DNA of 64,000 bases from contig DFHF01000008.1 of NCBI GenBank assembly GCA_002371825.1, forward strand, positions 49,974 to 113,973. The letters are read 5' to 3'. This stretch comes from Ruminococcus flavefaciens. Lineage in GTDB: Bacteria > Bacillota > Clostridia > Oscillospirales > Ruminococcaceae. A program made the translations under genes and the position numbers. Each line of letters opens with the position of its first letter. Position 1 is the stretch's first letter. Shown here in pieces: positions 1 to 7,937 of the stretch. The notes below the pieces were generated by a model. The model saw nothing but the letters and a program-made list of their open reading frames with translations, was not told where the DNA came from and did no database searches.

Positions 1-2
1 TG

Positions 3-368
3 GCGGGAATGAAGATCGATTCTGCTGAGGATATGGAAGCGGCTGCCGGACTTATATCCAAGCGGTATGACTGTGCAGTACTGTGCAAGGGCGGACACAG
101 TCTTAATGACGCAAATGATCTGCTCTGGCAGAACGGCTGTGGACAGTGGTTCAGCGGCAAGAGGATAGACAATCCAAATACCCACGGAACCGGCTGCACT
201 CTTTCCAGTGCCATAGCCTCAAATCTGGCTAAGGGATACAGTATGCAAGAGGCTGTGGAGAGGGCAAAGGACTATATTTCCGGTGCGCTTGCAGCTATGC
301 TTGACCTTGGAAAAGGCTCCGGCCCTATGGATCATGCCTTTGCTATCGACAATGAATATACAAAATAA
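3..368 (+). CDS. thiD: Hydroxymethylpyrimidine/phosphomethylpyrimidine kinase, C-terminal part (5' end outside window)
   Basis: The frame is open from the window edge, so only about the last 120 residues are seen. ThiD phosphorylates HMP and HMP-P in the cytoplasm for thiamine synthesis. The sequence shows the ribokinase-family end: a VLCKGGH strand, the GKRIDNPNTHGTGCTLSS segment with the catalytic-base/anion-hole GTGC motif, and the A-rich helix that follows. The Met at 9 is internal. An inverted-repeat element starts five bases after the stop. Other thi genes, if any, would lie to the left. Confidence 0.88.
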   Translation, partial: AGMKIDSAEDMEAAAGLISKRYDCAVLCKGGHSLNDANDLLWQNGCGQWFSGKRIDNPNTHGTGCTLSSAIASNLAKGYSMQEAVERAKDYISGALAAMLDLGKGSGPMDHAFAIDNEYTK

Positions 369-372
369 AAAA

Positions 373-674
373 AGGGCTCGCCGTAGTAACTGCACTAATA
401 TAGAAGTTTTATGTGTGATTATCGGTGGAAACCTTTCTGAGGAAAGGTTCTCCCCCGAGCCCCCTTCCAAAGACTTTTGATCCTGATTTTTTTCATATAG
501 GGCGCTCATATAATAAAAGAGCGCTCTATATTTATACAGAGCGCCCTATATGAAAAAAATAAAAACCGGAAGTTTTAGGAAAGGAGTTTGAGGAACAACC
601 CTTTTTCAAAAGGGTTTTCCTCAATAAACACTTATAAAACTTCTATACAAGTGCTCCTATTAAAGGTGAGCCCT
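373..674. mobile_element. MITE-like element with ~40-bp imperfect terminal inverted repeats
   Basis: The left end (373-411) begins AGGGCTCGCC and finishes TATAGAAGTTTTAT. The right end (634-674), read on the other strand, begins AGGGCTCACC and finishes with the same TATAGAAGTTTTAT; about three quarters of the positions match. Inside are a GGAAACCTTTC / GAAAGGTTCTCC hairpin (about 427-456), a long perfect hairpin (487-559), and an AAAGGGTTTTCCTC stretch near the right end. There is no open reading frame of note. About 300 bp with TIRs and no gene fits a non-autonomous element, but a complex intergenic fold is possible and no target duplication is clear. Confidence 0.6.
487..559. repeat. Perfect 21-bp inverted repeat nested in the MITE-like element
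   Basis: The arms at 487-507 and 539-559 are exact reverse complements, running from a T7 tract through CATATAGGGCGCTC, with mirror GAGCGCCCTATATG and an A tract. The 31-bp loop contains a further GAGCGCTC palindrome. With T runs on both strands it can act as a bidirectional terminator for thiD and ilvE. Confidence 0.8.
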
Positions 675-691
675 TCAATTATATGTAAAAA

Positions 692-1759
692 TTATTCAAC
701 AGGAACGATCCAGCCGAACTTATCCTCGATCTTGCCCCACTGGATACCAGTCATTGTATCATAGAGCATCTGAGAGATCTTGCCGATCTTGTTGCCATTT
801 ATCTCCATAACCTTATCGTTCCACTTGAGGTGGCCTACAGGAGAGATAACAGCAGCAGTACCTGTACCGAATACTTCGTCGAGCTTGCCAGCGTCGTAAG
901 CATCAGCGATCTCCTGGATATCGATACGTCTTTCCTCAACCTCGAGACCCATTGACTTGCATACCTCGATAGCAGACTTTCTTGTGATACCAGGGAGGAT
1001 AGAGCCCTGGAGCATAGGTGTAACTATCTTGCCGTCGATAACGAAGAAGATGTTCATAGCGCCGACTTCCTCGATGTACTTCTGCTCAACACCGTCGAGC
1101 CAGAGTACCTGAGAGTAGTTCTGCTTGTGAGCCTCATCCTGGCCGATAAGTGAAGCAGCGTAGTTACCGCCTGTCTTAGCGAAGCCCATACCGCCTCTTA
1201 CTGCACGGACATACTTGCTCTCAACATAGATATTAACAGGGTTGAGGCCGCTCTCGTAGTAAGCGCCGGAAGGAGAAAGGATGATTATGAAGAGGTAGTG
1301 CTCACCGGGCTTAACGCCGAGGAAAGGATCTACTGCAATGATGAAAGGACGGATGTAGAGTGACTCGCCTTCCTTTGAGGGGACCCAGTCCTTCTCAACC
1401 TTGAGGAGTTCCATGAGGCACTGCATACCAAGCTCTTCGGGAAGCTCCGGGATAACAAGTCTCTCATTGGACTTATTGAGTCTCTTGAAGTTTTCCTGAG
1501 GACGGAAGAGCTGAACCTTATTGTCAGCTGTTCTGTAAGCCTTGAGGCCCTCGAATACTTCCTGACCGTAGTGGAAGCACATAGCGGCAGGAGAGAGATC
1601 GATATTGCCGTAGGGCATTATTTCAGGATCATGCCAGCCCTGACCCTCGTCATAAGGCATAACGAGCATATAGTCAGTAAAGATGTGACCAAAGCCGAGC
1701 TTGTCGCCTGGCTGAGGCTTAGCCTTAAGGGAAGCTGCTTTTGTGAATTTGATTTCCAT
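692..1759 (-). CDS. ilvE: Branched-chain amino acid aminotransferase
   Basis: A 355-residue PLP fold-type IV transaminase, the normal length for the Firmicutes/eukaryote BCAT type. It interconverts Leu/Ile/Val and their 2-keto acids with glutamate/2-oxoglutarate in the cytoplasm. Visible motifs are FHYGQEVFEGLKAYR near residues 62-76, the PLP lysine in AKTGGNYAASL (about K195), QVLWLDG and EEVGAMN. The AAGAAGG ribosome site lies inside the tail of the 49-residue gene just upstream, and both probably share the promoter at 1962-1990. Confidence 0.95.
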   Translation of the reverse strand: MEIKFTKAASLKAKPQPGDKLGFGHIFTDYMLVMPYDEGQGWHDPEIMPYGNIDLSPAAMCFHYGQEVFEGLKAYRTADNKVQLFRPQENFKRLNKSNERLVIPELPEELGMQCLMELLKVEKDWVPSKEGESLYIRPFIIAVDPFLGVKPGEHYLFIIILSPSGAYYESGLNPVNIYVESKYVRAVRGGMGFAKTGGNYAASLIGQDEAHKQNYSQVLWLDGVEQKYIEEVGAMNIFFVIDGKIVTPMLQGSILPGITRKSAIEVCKSMGLEVEERRIDIQEIADAYDAGKLDEVFGTGTAAVISPVGHLKWNDKVMEINGNKIGKISQMLYDTMTGIQWGKIEDKFGWIVPVE

Positions 1760-1774
1760 TATATTCTACCTTCT

Positions 1775-1924
1775 TTAAAAATATTTAACAGAATTATTTA
1801 TGTCGCTAACCTGGAAGTAAGTTTTTTCAAAGAGGCGCCTGCATACAATAAATGCGGCAGCTGTGATACCTACTGCACAGACAGTTGCTGCTGCGGCAGT
1901 AATGATGATTTTTTCTGTACTCAT
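1775..1924 (-). CDS. Small single-pass membrane protein, 49 aa
   Basis: Reads MSTEKIIITAAAATV, then a hydrophobic stretch to about residue 28, an RR pair and a polar tail ending VKYF. AAGGAAG is well placed before the ATG. The gene lies between a strong promoter and ilvE, 15 bases before the ilvE start, so it is probably the first gene of that transcript. One N-out or N-in helix with positive residues after it suggests a C-in topology. I know no family. It is too short for most gene callers but has a start, ribosome site and membrane composition that make sense. Confidence 0.6.
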   Translation of the reverse strand: MSTEKIIITAAAATVCAVGITAAAFIVCRRLFEKTYFQVSDINNSVKYF

Positions 1925-1961
1925 AGATACACTTCCTTTGAAAAATAGTTTACAACATATA

Positions 1962-1990
1962 ATTATATCACATCAAAGCATAAAATGCAA
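1962..1990 (-). promoter_or_regulatory. Sigma-A type promoter for the 49-aa gene and ilvE
   Basis: On the minus strand TTGCAT (1985-1990), a 17-bp spacer and TATAAT (1962-1967), about 40 bases before the small gene. Confidence 0.65.
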
Positions 1991-2008
1991 TAGTCTGAGC
2001 GGAGTTTT

Positions 2009-2632
2009 TTATTCGTCGTAGGTACGCACTCTCAATACAGCTCCCAGCTTCTCAGCTATTTCACGGGAGGCTTCTATCTGCTCAGGCGGTATAACGTCTA
2101 CTACTGACATCATGACCTTTGCTTTGCCGGTCTTTACGCAGTCAGCTGTGAATTTCTGCATAGCCTCGAATGCCTCTGGGAATTTCGGGCGTGTTACAGC
2201 CATATACTCGTCTTTGGTACCTGCATTGAGGCTTACGGAGACAACATCCAGTGCAGAGCAGAGTTCTTCTGCGATGCTTCTGCCGTGGATAAGGTCACCG
2301 AGACCATTTGTATTTATCCTCAGCACAGGACATCCCTTTATACTGCGGAGGAATCCTGCTGTTTCAAGCAGGGTCTCAAGTCTCTCTGTAGGCTCTCCGT
2401 AGCCGCAGAATACTATCTCGTCGTAAGAGGCGATATCACGCTTTGAAAGGTCAGCCTTTATCTCATCCATAGAGGGCTCATGCTCCAGCCATAGCGGGTC
2501 TGAGCCGTAAGCTCCGTCAGCGTTGTTTCTTATGCAGAATGTACAAGCGCAGGGGCATTTATTTGTGAGATTAAGATAAAGATTATTTCCCACCTCGTAG
2601 GATATAGTCATAGCTTTATTCATACTATTCAT
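2009..2632 (-). CDS. Radical SAM protein, TatD-associated type
   Basis: About 207 residues. The radical SAM [4Fe-4S] motif CxxxCxxC is at NKCPCACTFCIRN, followed by FCGYGEPTER (the GGEP-like motif that positions SAM), RINTNGLG and VSVSLNAGTKDEY. This matches the small radical SAM family often encoded beside TatD, whose substrate is unknown to me. The upstream lipoprotein stop lies within ATGAATAGTATG; starts at 2632 or 2623 both follow AAGGAG, and the longer reading upstream is the lipoprotein frame shadow. It is the last gene of the alr operon. A tatD gene is 3.7 kb away on the other strand. Confidence 0.82.
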   Translation of the reverse strand: MNSMNKAMTISYEVGNNLYLNLTNKCPCACTFCIRNNADGAYGSDPLWLEHEPSMDEIKADLSKRDIASYDEIVFCGYGEPTERLETLLETAGFLRSIKGCPVLRINTNGLGDLIHGRSIAEELCSALDVVSVSLNAGTKDEYMAVTRPKFPEAFEAMQKFTADCVKTGKAKVMMSVVDVIPPEQIEASREIAEKLGAVLRVRTYDE

Positions 2633-3113
2633 CTTCTCCTTCTTGACTTGGGCAGAGTTTTTGGGCCAGTTCATTAGCCGTTTCAACAGTGTAGTTTCCA
2701 GATATGGTCAGGCTTCCGTCTGGTAAATATGTATTCGCTATAGGAGAGCACAGCTTCTCACCGTTGCACCAGATAGATATTGTTATAGGTTCCTCTTGTG
2801 CGTTTTTGGTGGCTTCTGCCATGACTTCAGAACCCTTTTCGTCCAGTTTTATACGAACCACAAATTTTTTTTCGCTGCCATCCTGAGTTATACAGGGCTC
2901 TGCCTCTGCTATATGGTCTCCGGTGAGGAGGAGTTCTCCGTCAGGGGAATTGCCCAGGCGGAATTCCACAGGACTTTCCTCTTTCATATCTTCGGCTGCC
3001 GCAGTGGTGTCAGATGCTATTTTTTCAGATGAAGGATTTCCGGAGCTGCTGGTGTCACTGCATCCGCTCAGCACAACGGCTGAAAAAATAAGCGCAGCAA
3101 TAATCTTTTTCAT
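2625..3113 (-). CDS. Lipoprotein with SecD P1-head-like domain
   Basis: 162 residues. It starts with a lipoprotein signal, KKIIAALIFSAVVLSGC, with the lipobox LSGC at about residue 18, then a Ser/Glu-rich linker. Residues about 58-155 resemble the periplasmic head subdomain of SecD/SecDF: LTGDHIAEAEP, FVVRIKLDEKGSEVMAEAT, then an ISIWCNGEKLCSP strand and ISGNYTVETANELAQKL. There are no transmembrane segments, so it is not a secretion motor; the fold has probably been reused as an extracellular binding domain. It lies between alr and the radical SAM gene and overlaps the latter. Confidence 0.72.
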   Translation of the reverse strand: MKKIIAALIFSAVVLSGCSDTSSSGNPSSEKIASDTTAAAEDMKEESPVEFRLGNSPDGELLLTGDHIAEAEPCITQDGSEKKFVVRIKLDEKGSEVMAEATKNAQEEPITISIWCNGEKLCSPIANTYLPDGSLTISGNYTVETANELAQKLCPSQEGEDE

Positions 3114-3130
3114 ATTTATTCTCCTTGTTA

Positions 3131-4276
3131 TCAGTTATGCCTGTCAAAATAGATACGAGGAACACGCTTTGAAATGCCGCATACCACTTCGTAACCGATA
3201 GTTCCGTAAACAGCTGCAAGGTCATCAGCGGTTATCATCTCGCCGCCGTCACGGCCGATAAGAGTAACGATATCGCCTGACTTAGCCTCGGGAACATCAG
3301 AAACGTCTATCATGAGCTGATCCATGCAGACTCTGCCCACTATACGGCATCTCTTTCCGTGAACGAGGATCTCTCCCTTTGAGCTGAGCAGACGGGAATA
3401 GCCGTCGGCATAGCCTATAGTAACTGTAGCGATCCGCATCTCCTCAGGGGAGGTGAAAGTTCTTCCGTAGCTTATGCAGGTGCCTGCGGGAACGGTCTTG
3501 ACCTGTGAAATAACGGCTTTAAGCTCCATTATGGGCTCAAGTCCCTCAGGGATATCGAGGCTGATATCAGGGTGCAGACCGTATATTATGATCCCTGCAC
3601 GGGAAAGGGTGCTTCTCGAACTGTTTCTGTAGCAGGTAGCAGCGCTGTTCATAAAGTGCATATGCGGAAGCTTTATTCCCATAGCAACAAGAGCGTCATA
3701 GGTATCGGTTATGAATTTTTCCTGCTTGTCGGTATAGGCGATATTATCGGGATCATCGCTGTCTGCAACAGCAAAGTGAGTGTAGATGCCCTCTACTGAG
3801 AGGCCGTCTGTCTTCATCATATCTGCGATCTCAGCTGCACAGTCCTCCGGGCGGTCGTAGCGGAGACCTATCCTTCCCATACCGGTGTCGATCTTTACAT
3901 GACAGCGGACTTTGTCCGGGCTGTTATGGCACAAAGCCTGAGCATACTCCTTTGATACAACGCCCTGAATGATATTGTTCTCAGATATCTCGTGGGCGTA
4001 CTCCGGGGGAGTATAGCCGAGGATGAGTATTTCAGCTGACGGGCAGTACTCTCTCACTGCAATAGCCTCATCAAGGTTCGATACGGCGAAATATCTTATC
4101 CCGCACTCCTCAGCAAGACAGCAGACTACTCTTTCGTAGCCGTGTCCGTAGGCATCAGCCTTGACTACAGCCATGATCTCGGTCCCGGCAGAATTGAGTC
4201 CCTTGATTATCTCTATATTTTTCTTCAGTTTTTCAAGAGATACTTCTGCCCATGCTCTTTTAAGATAAGGTTTCAT
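3131..4276 (-). CDS. alr: Alanine racemase
   Basis: 381 residues, normal for the PLP fold-type III racemase that supplies D-alanine for peptidoglycan. The PLP lysine is in AVVKADAYGHG (about K39). The catalytic tyrosine of the partner barrel is in CISYGRTF, and VCMDQLMIDV and GTIGYEVVCGISKRVPR are typical C-terminal motifs. It is first in a three-gene minus-strand operon, 18 bases before the lipoprotein gene. Confidence 0.96.
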   Translation of the reverse strand: MKPYLKRAWAEVSLEKLKKNIEIIKGLNSAGTEIMAVVKADAYGHGYERVVCCLAEECGIRYFAVSNLDEAIAVREYCPSAEILILGYTPPEYAHEISENNIIQGVVSKEYAQALCHNSPDKVRCHVKIDTGMGRIGLRYDRPEDCAAEIADMMKTDGLSVEGIYTHFAVADSDDPDNIAYTDKQEKFITDTYDALVAMGIKLPHMHFMNSAATCYRNSSRSTLSRAGIIIYGLHPDISLDIPEGLEPIMELKAVISQVKTVPAGTCISYGRTFTSPEEMRIATVTIGYADGYSRLLSSKGEILVHGKRCRIVGRVCMDQLMIDVSDVPEAKSGDIVTLIGRDGGEMITADDLAAVYGTIGYEVVCGISKRVPRIYFDRHN

Positions 4277-4365
4277 AGATATGTTGTCCTTTCCGTATGT
4301 TTGACAGGAAATTGCCTGCCTTTATAAAAACTAATTTACTATTTAATTACAAGTTAAAAAACACC

Positions 4366-4394
4366 TTGAAATATGTGCGGCAATGTGTTATAAT
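4366..4394 (+). promoter_or_regulatory. Sigma-A type promoter for the SLOG gene
   Basis: TTGAAA (4366-4371), a 17-bp spacer and TATAAT (4389-4394), 41 bases before the ATG. Confidence 0.7.
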
Positions 4395-4435
4395 CTAATT
4401 GTATGCGTGCAGTTTAACAAGGTGGGAGGGATAAT

Positions 4436-5122
4436 ATGCTTACATCGATGATATCAGGGCTTCCCGTAATGAGAGCTTCTGATGTAACATTCCCTGCTGA
4501 AAAGACGATATGTATAACAGGTCACAGGGAGAAGAGCATTATCCCGTACCGGGAGCTTCCGGTGTACAGGGAGCTGACCATTGCTGCCGTAAAGCTCATG
4601 CTCTGCCGGTACATAGATATGGCGGCTGAGCGTGGATATGAATGGTTCATAAGCGGTCTTGCCACAGGTACAGATCTCTGGGCAGCCGAGCATATCCTGA
4701 AGAAAAAACAGGTGAACAGCAGTATCAGGCTTGCCGGAGCGATGCCCTATCTGCGTCATGCTGAGCACTTCTCAGCAGCTCAGAAGATGCTCCTTGAAAA
4801 AGTGGAGCAGGGCTGCGACAGGCTTATCACGGTCAATCCTGATCCTCAGGCCTTCTATAATAAAGGACCCGGACGAAATCTCTACCGTGACCGGAATTAC
4901 TATATGGTGGACAGTTCATCAGCGGTCATAGCCTTTATTGACGGCGGCCGGAGCTGGTCCGGAACTCATCAGACGGTGAATTACGGCAACAGGACCGGAA
5001 GGCTGATAAAGAGCTTCGGCCTTGATGATGTATACCGCATTATTGACGAGAGCGGCCCTGATATCCGGGAAATAAGCCGGAATATAGCCTTTCTTGACAA
5101 TGTGTTCGACCTGCCGTTCTGA
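4436..5122 (+). CDS. YpsA-like SLOG-family protein (DUF1273 type)
   Basis: 228 residues. A Rossmann-like nucleotide-binding SLOG fold is suggested by TICITGHREKSI near residues 24-34, ISGLATGTDLWAAE near 78-91, LITVNPDP and SSSAVIAFIDGGRSWSGTHQTV. This fits the family of B. subtilis YpsA, whose biochemical role is not settled. It has its own promoter and a GGTGGGAGGG ribosome site, and it is followed by a gene-free stretch rich in TGTTGA repeats. Confidence 0.78.
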   Translation: MLTSMISGLPVMRASDVTFPAEKTICITGHREKSIIPYRELPVYRELTIAAVKLMLCRYIDMAAERGYEWFISGLATGTDLWAAEHILKKKQVNSSIRLAGAMPYLRHAEHFSAAQKMLLEKVEQGCDRLITVNPDPQAFYNKGPGRNLYRDRNYYMVDSSSAVIAFIDGGRSWSGTHQTVNYGNRTGRLIKSFGLDDVYRIIDESGPDIREISRNIAFLDNVFDLPF

Positions 5123-5436
5123 CCGGAAGAGAACTGTTATCTTCTATTATAGCACAATCACAGGATTTTGCAAGTCTTTTGTTGAGATACTTTCAAAAGG
5201 TTTTTCAACAGACTGTTGAATCTGCTGTTTAAACATTCACTGTTAACAGGCAGTGTTGAAAATGTGGAAAAGTCTGTTGATAAGCGGTGCTGAGCGGATA
5301 AGTTTTTAACTTGTCCTTTGGGAAAATGTTTTTCATTCATTTTCTGACGAATTTTTTCGGATAAACTGTTATACGAAAAGTTGATGATAAAAAAATGATA
5401 CATAGTATGTAAAAAATAAAAAAGGAGACGATCATT
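5123..5436. other. Intergenic stretch with clustered DnaA-box-like repeats
   Basis: No gene seen. It contains an exact palindrome TTCAACAG-A-CTGTTGAA (5204-5220), CTGTTAACAG (5240-5249), and three 9-mers in one orientation: TGTTGAAAA (5254-5262), TGTGGAAAA (5263-5271) and TGTTGATAA (5275-5283). The last is one base from the DnaA box TGTGGATAA. An AT-rich tract follows, up to the AAAAGGAGACG ribosome site of the next gene. Confidence 0.5.
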
Positions 5437-6318
5437 ATGGCAAAAAAGAAAAGCGGAAGCATTGCGGTACCATTCCTGGCGACGATATTTATCGGACTGC
5501 TTATTCTGGGCGGCGCTGTATTCTTTATCTATCAGCGCTACTTCAAGAAGGATGACACTCCTCCGGCACCCAAAGCCCGTGATGTTAAAGTCGTATCCTA
5601 CGAGGACAACCATTCAGTGCTGCTGATACTTGAAGAGCCTGAACAGAAGTGCTCGGAGACATTTGTGCTCATGCGTTCTATCCCCAAGGACAGAAGGATC
5701 CTTTTCCTCGGTCTTCCCAGCAATACCATTGCAGTAGTGGATGACCAGCAGCAGAGCCTCAAGGGAGCTTATGAAAGAGGCGGCGGAGCCTCTGCGGCTT
5801 CATTCATATCCTCAATAATGGATATAGATATTGACAAATACATGGTATTCGATTCTGATTCCTTCAAGATCACCTGTGATAAGCTTGGATGTGCTTCATA
5901 TCCTGTAGATGTTGAGATAGCAGGACTTAAGAGCGATGGCACTCTCCAGAGCCTTACAAGTGAGCAGATGGAGACCTTTATCACCTATTCGCTGTTCTCC
6001 GGCGGAGAGGCAGAGCGTGCATTCCGTGCCGCACATATGCTGTCCTACATGGTAAACGGCTCTGACGGAATGTATATCTCTGACAGTGCCGATTCCATTT
6101 TCAATGAGGTCATAAATATGGTAGATTCCAATATCACCTCAGTTGACTACAAGAATTATAAGGAAGCTATAAAGCTTCTGTTCTCACAGAAAAAACAGTA
6201 CGGCGACAATATCGCAGTCGCTATACAGCTTGACGGAACTACTGCCGATAGTGATTTTATGCCCAGCACAAATCTTATAGAACAGGTCGTTGAGCAGTAT
6301 TTCAATCAGGAGGATTGA
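5437..6318 (+). CDS. Membrane-anchored LCP-like (LytR-CpsA-Psr) protein, divergent
   Basis: 293 residues: a Lys/Ser-rich start, one transmembrane helix at about 10-32 (VPFLATIFIGLLILGGAVFF), then an extracellular domain. The outline follows LCP proteins: FVLMRSIPKDRRILFLGLPSNT, KGAYERGGG, a SIMDIDIDKYMVFDSDSFK segment and a QMETFITYSLFSGGEAERA segment. The usual arginine-rich lipid-phosphate pocket is hard to find, so wall-teichoic/capsule ligase activity is uncertain; a degenerate LCP domain is the best reading. The tatD ribosome site lies inside its last codons, so the two are coupled. Confidence 0.65.
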   Translation: MAKKKSGSIAVPFLATIFIGLLILGGAVFFIYQRYFKKDDTPPAPKARDVKVVSYEDNHSVLLILEEPEQKCSETFVLMRSIPKDRRILFLGLPSNTIAVVDDQQQSLKGAYERGGGASAASFISSIMDIDIDKYMVFDSDSFKITCDKLGCASYPVDVEIAGLKSDGTLQSLTSEQMETFITYSLFSGGEAERAFRAAHMLSYMVNGSDGMYISDSADSIFNEVINMVDSNITSVDYKNYKEAIKLLFSQKKQYGDNIAVAIQLDGTTADSDFMPSTNLIEQVVEQYFNQED

Positions 6319-6322
6319 GCGG

Positions 6323-7099
6323 GTGAATAATATATTCGATTCTCATTCCCACTATGCCGACCATGCCTTTGACGAGGACAGATATGAGCTTCTTGATATT
6401 CTCCCTGAGAAGGGAGTCAGATATGCCATGCTGGCCTCCTCGGATCTTCGTGATACAGAGGAAAATGCCATTCTTGCGGAAAAGTACAGCTATCTCTATG
6501 CTGCTGCGGGGATACATCCGGAATATGCCGGAGATATGCCTGAAAACTGGCTGGATGTCATCAGGGAAAAGGCTGTGAACTGCCGCAGGGTAAAGGCTAT
6601 AGGGGAGTGCGGTCTCGACCGGCACTATGAAGATTATTCCGCTGAGGCTCAGGAAAAGGTGTTCACAGCCCAGCTTGAGCTTGCCCGTGAGCTGGATATG
6701 CCGGTCATAGTACATACCAGGGATGCATGGGAGGATACCATGCGCCTTCTTAAAAAGTACCGCCCCCGTGGAGTGGTGCACTGCTTCAGCGGTTCAGCAG
6801 AGATAGCTGCCGAGGTGCTGAAACTGGGTATGTATATAGGATTTACCGGAGTCATCACCTTCAGCAATGCGAAGAAGGCAGTGCGGGCACTGGAGACAGT
6901 CCCTGCTGACAGACTGCTGCTGGAGACTGACTGCCCGTATATGGCGCCGGTACCTCTCAGAGGAAAGCGCTGTGACAGCTCTATGATACGCTATACAGCG
7001 GAAAAGGCTGCGGAGATAAAAAATATTCCGGTACAGGAGCTTCTGGATATTACCTGCCGGAATGCATTGGAACTTTATGGTATTGAAGAAGAGGTCTGA
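6323..7099 (+). CDS. tatD: TatD family metal-dependent hydrolase (DNase)
   Basis: About 258 residues from a GTG start that sits eight bases after AGGAGG (6309-6314); an upstream in-frame start would overlap the previous gene. The TIM-barrel metal ligands are all present: FDSHSHYAD, AAAGIHPEYA, IGECGLDRHY, VIVHTRDAWED, VVHCFSGS and LLETDCPYMAP. Family members are Mg-dependent 3'-5' nucleases with a proposed repair role. It is followed five bases later by the PP2C gene. Confidence 0.92.
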   Translation: MNNIFDSHSHYADHAFDEDRYELLDILPEKGVRYAMLASSDLRDTEENAILAEKYSYLYAAAGIHPEYAGDMPENWLDVIREKAVNCRRVKAIGECGLDRHYEDYSAEAQEKVFTAQLELARELDMPVIVHTRDAWEDTMRLLKKYRPRGVVHCFSGSAEIAAEVLKLGMYIGFTGVITFSNAKKAVRALETVPADRLLLETDCPYMAPVPLRGKRCDSSMIRYTAEKAAEIKNIPVQELLDITCRNALELYGIEEEV

Positions 7100-7104
7100 T
7101 AGAT

Positions 7105-7854
7105 ATGTACTATTGCTGCGGAATTACTGAAAAGGGTATAATGCCCCATAATGAGGACGCTATGCTCATAGGTGAGTCCGTTGCTGACGAGGGAGCATCT
7201 CAGCTTTACCTGAACACACCTTTCATAGCGGCGGTCTCCGACGGAGTATCGAATGAAAATGCCGGGGAAGTGGCTTCAAAGATGTGTCTGGAGCTGGTCC
7301 GTGATATACACTATACCGGCATAATCCGGCTGGATATCCGTCTCCATGAGATACACCGGCAGCTTGCCGATTACAGTCTTTCACATCCTGAGCATCATAA
7401 TATGCAGGCTACTCTCTGCGGCATAGCTGTTGACGAGGCAGGAGTGATACAGGCTTTCAATGTAGGCGATTCCAGACTGTACCGCTTCCGCCGGGGAAGG
7501 ATAACTCAGCTCACCCGGGACCAGTCCCTTGTACAGCTTCTCTATGAAGAGGGGAGCATAACCATGGCTCAGCGCCGGACTCATGTCCACCGCAATATCA
7601 TCTTCCCGGCATTCGGAAATGTCAAATCCGTGCCTAAGATAGATATGATGCCTGTGGATGGTGGAATGGAGTTCGGAGATATACTTCTGCTTTGTACAGA
7701 CGGCTTATCCGATTATCTCTCGTCCCTTGACATGGAGGAGATACTGGAGCTGCCGAAGGCACTTCCGAAGCGCCTGGAGCTTATGGTGAACAAAGCTCTT
7801 GAAAACGGCTGCAAGGATAATCTTACGGTCATAGCCGTTGTAAAAACCGAGTAG
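7105..7854 (+). CDS. PP2C-type serine/threonine phosphatase
   Basis: 249 residues, the compact bacterial PrpC/Stp size. The Mn/Mg-binding motifs are present: GIMPHNEDAML, AAVSDGVSNENAGE, AFNVGDSRLYRFRRG, LLLCTDGLSDYL and CKDNLTVIAV. The usual partner, a PASTA Ser/Thr kinase, is not in the window. It is the last gene of the LCP-tatD-PP2C run and is followed by a bidirectional terminator. Confidence 0.88.
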   Translation: MYYCCGITEKGIMPHNEDAMLIGESVADEGASQLYLNTPFIAAVSDGVSNENAGEVASKMCLELVRDIHYTGIIRLDIRLHEIHRQLADYSLSHPEHHNMQATLCGIAVDEAGVIQAFNVGDSRLYRFRRGRITQLTRDQSLVQLLYEEGSITMAQRRTHVHRNIIFPAFGNVKSVPKIDMMPVDGGMEFGDILLLCTDGLSDYLSSLDMEEILELPKALPKRLELMVNKALENGCKDNLTVIAVVKTE

Positions 7855-7879
7855 CTCACAGCAAATGAGGATAAAAAAC

Positions 7880-7912
7880 AGAGCCTTGCAGTCATATGCA
7901 GGGCTCTTTCTG
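7880..7912. terminator. Bidirectional terminator between the two convergent phosphatase genes
   Basis: The stem AGAGCCTTGCA / TGCAGGGCTCT is flanked by A- and T-rich tracts on both sides. Confidence 0.8.
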
Positions 7913-7937
7913 TTTTTATATAATGTTTATCGGAGCA

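Noticed and set aside
5158..5613. 151-codon minus-strand frame over the TGTTGA-rich spacer
   Set aside because: It runs into the start of the LCP-like gene and lacks a ribosome site; its composition follows the AT-rich spacer.
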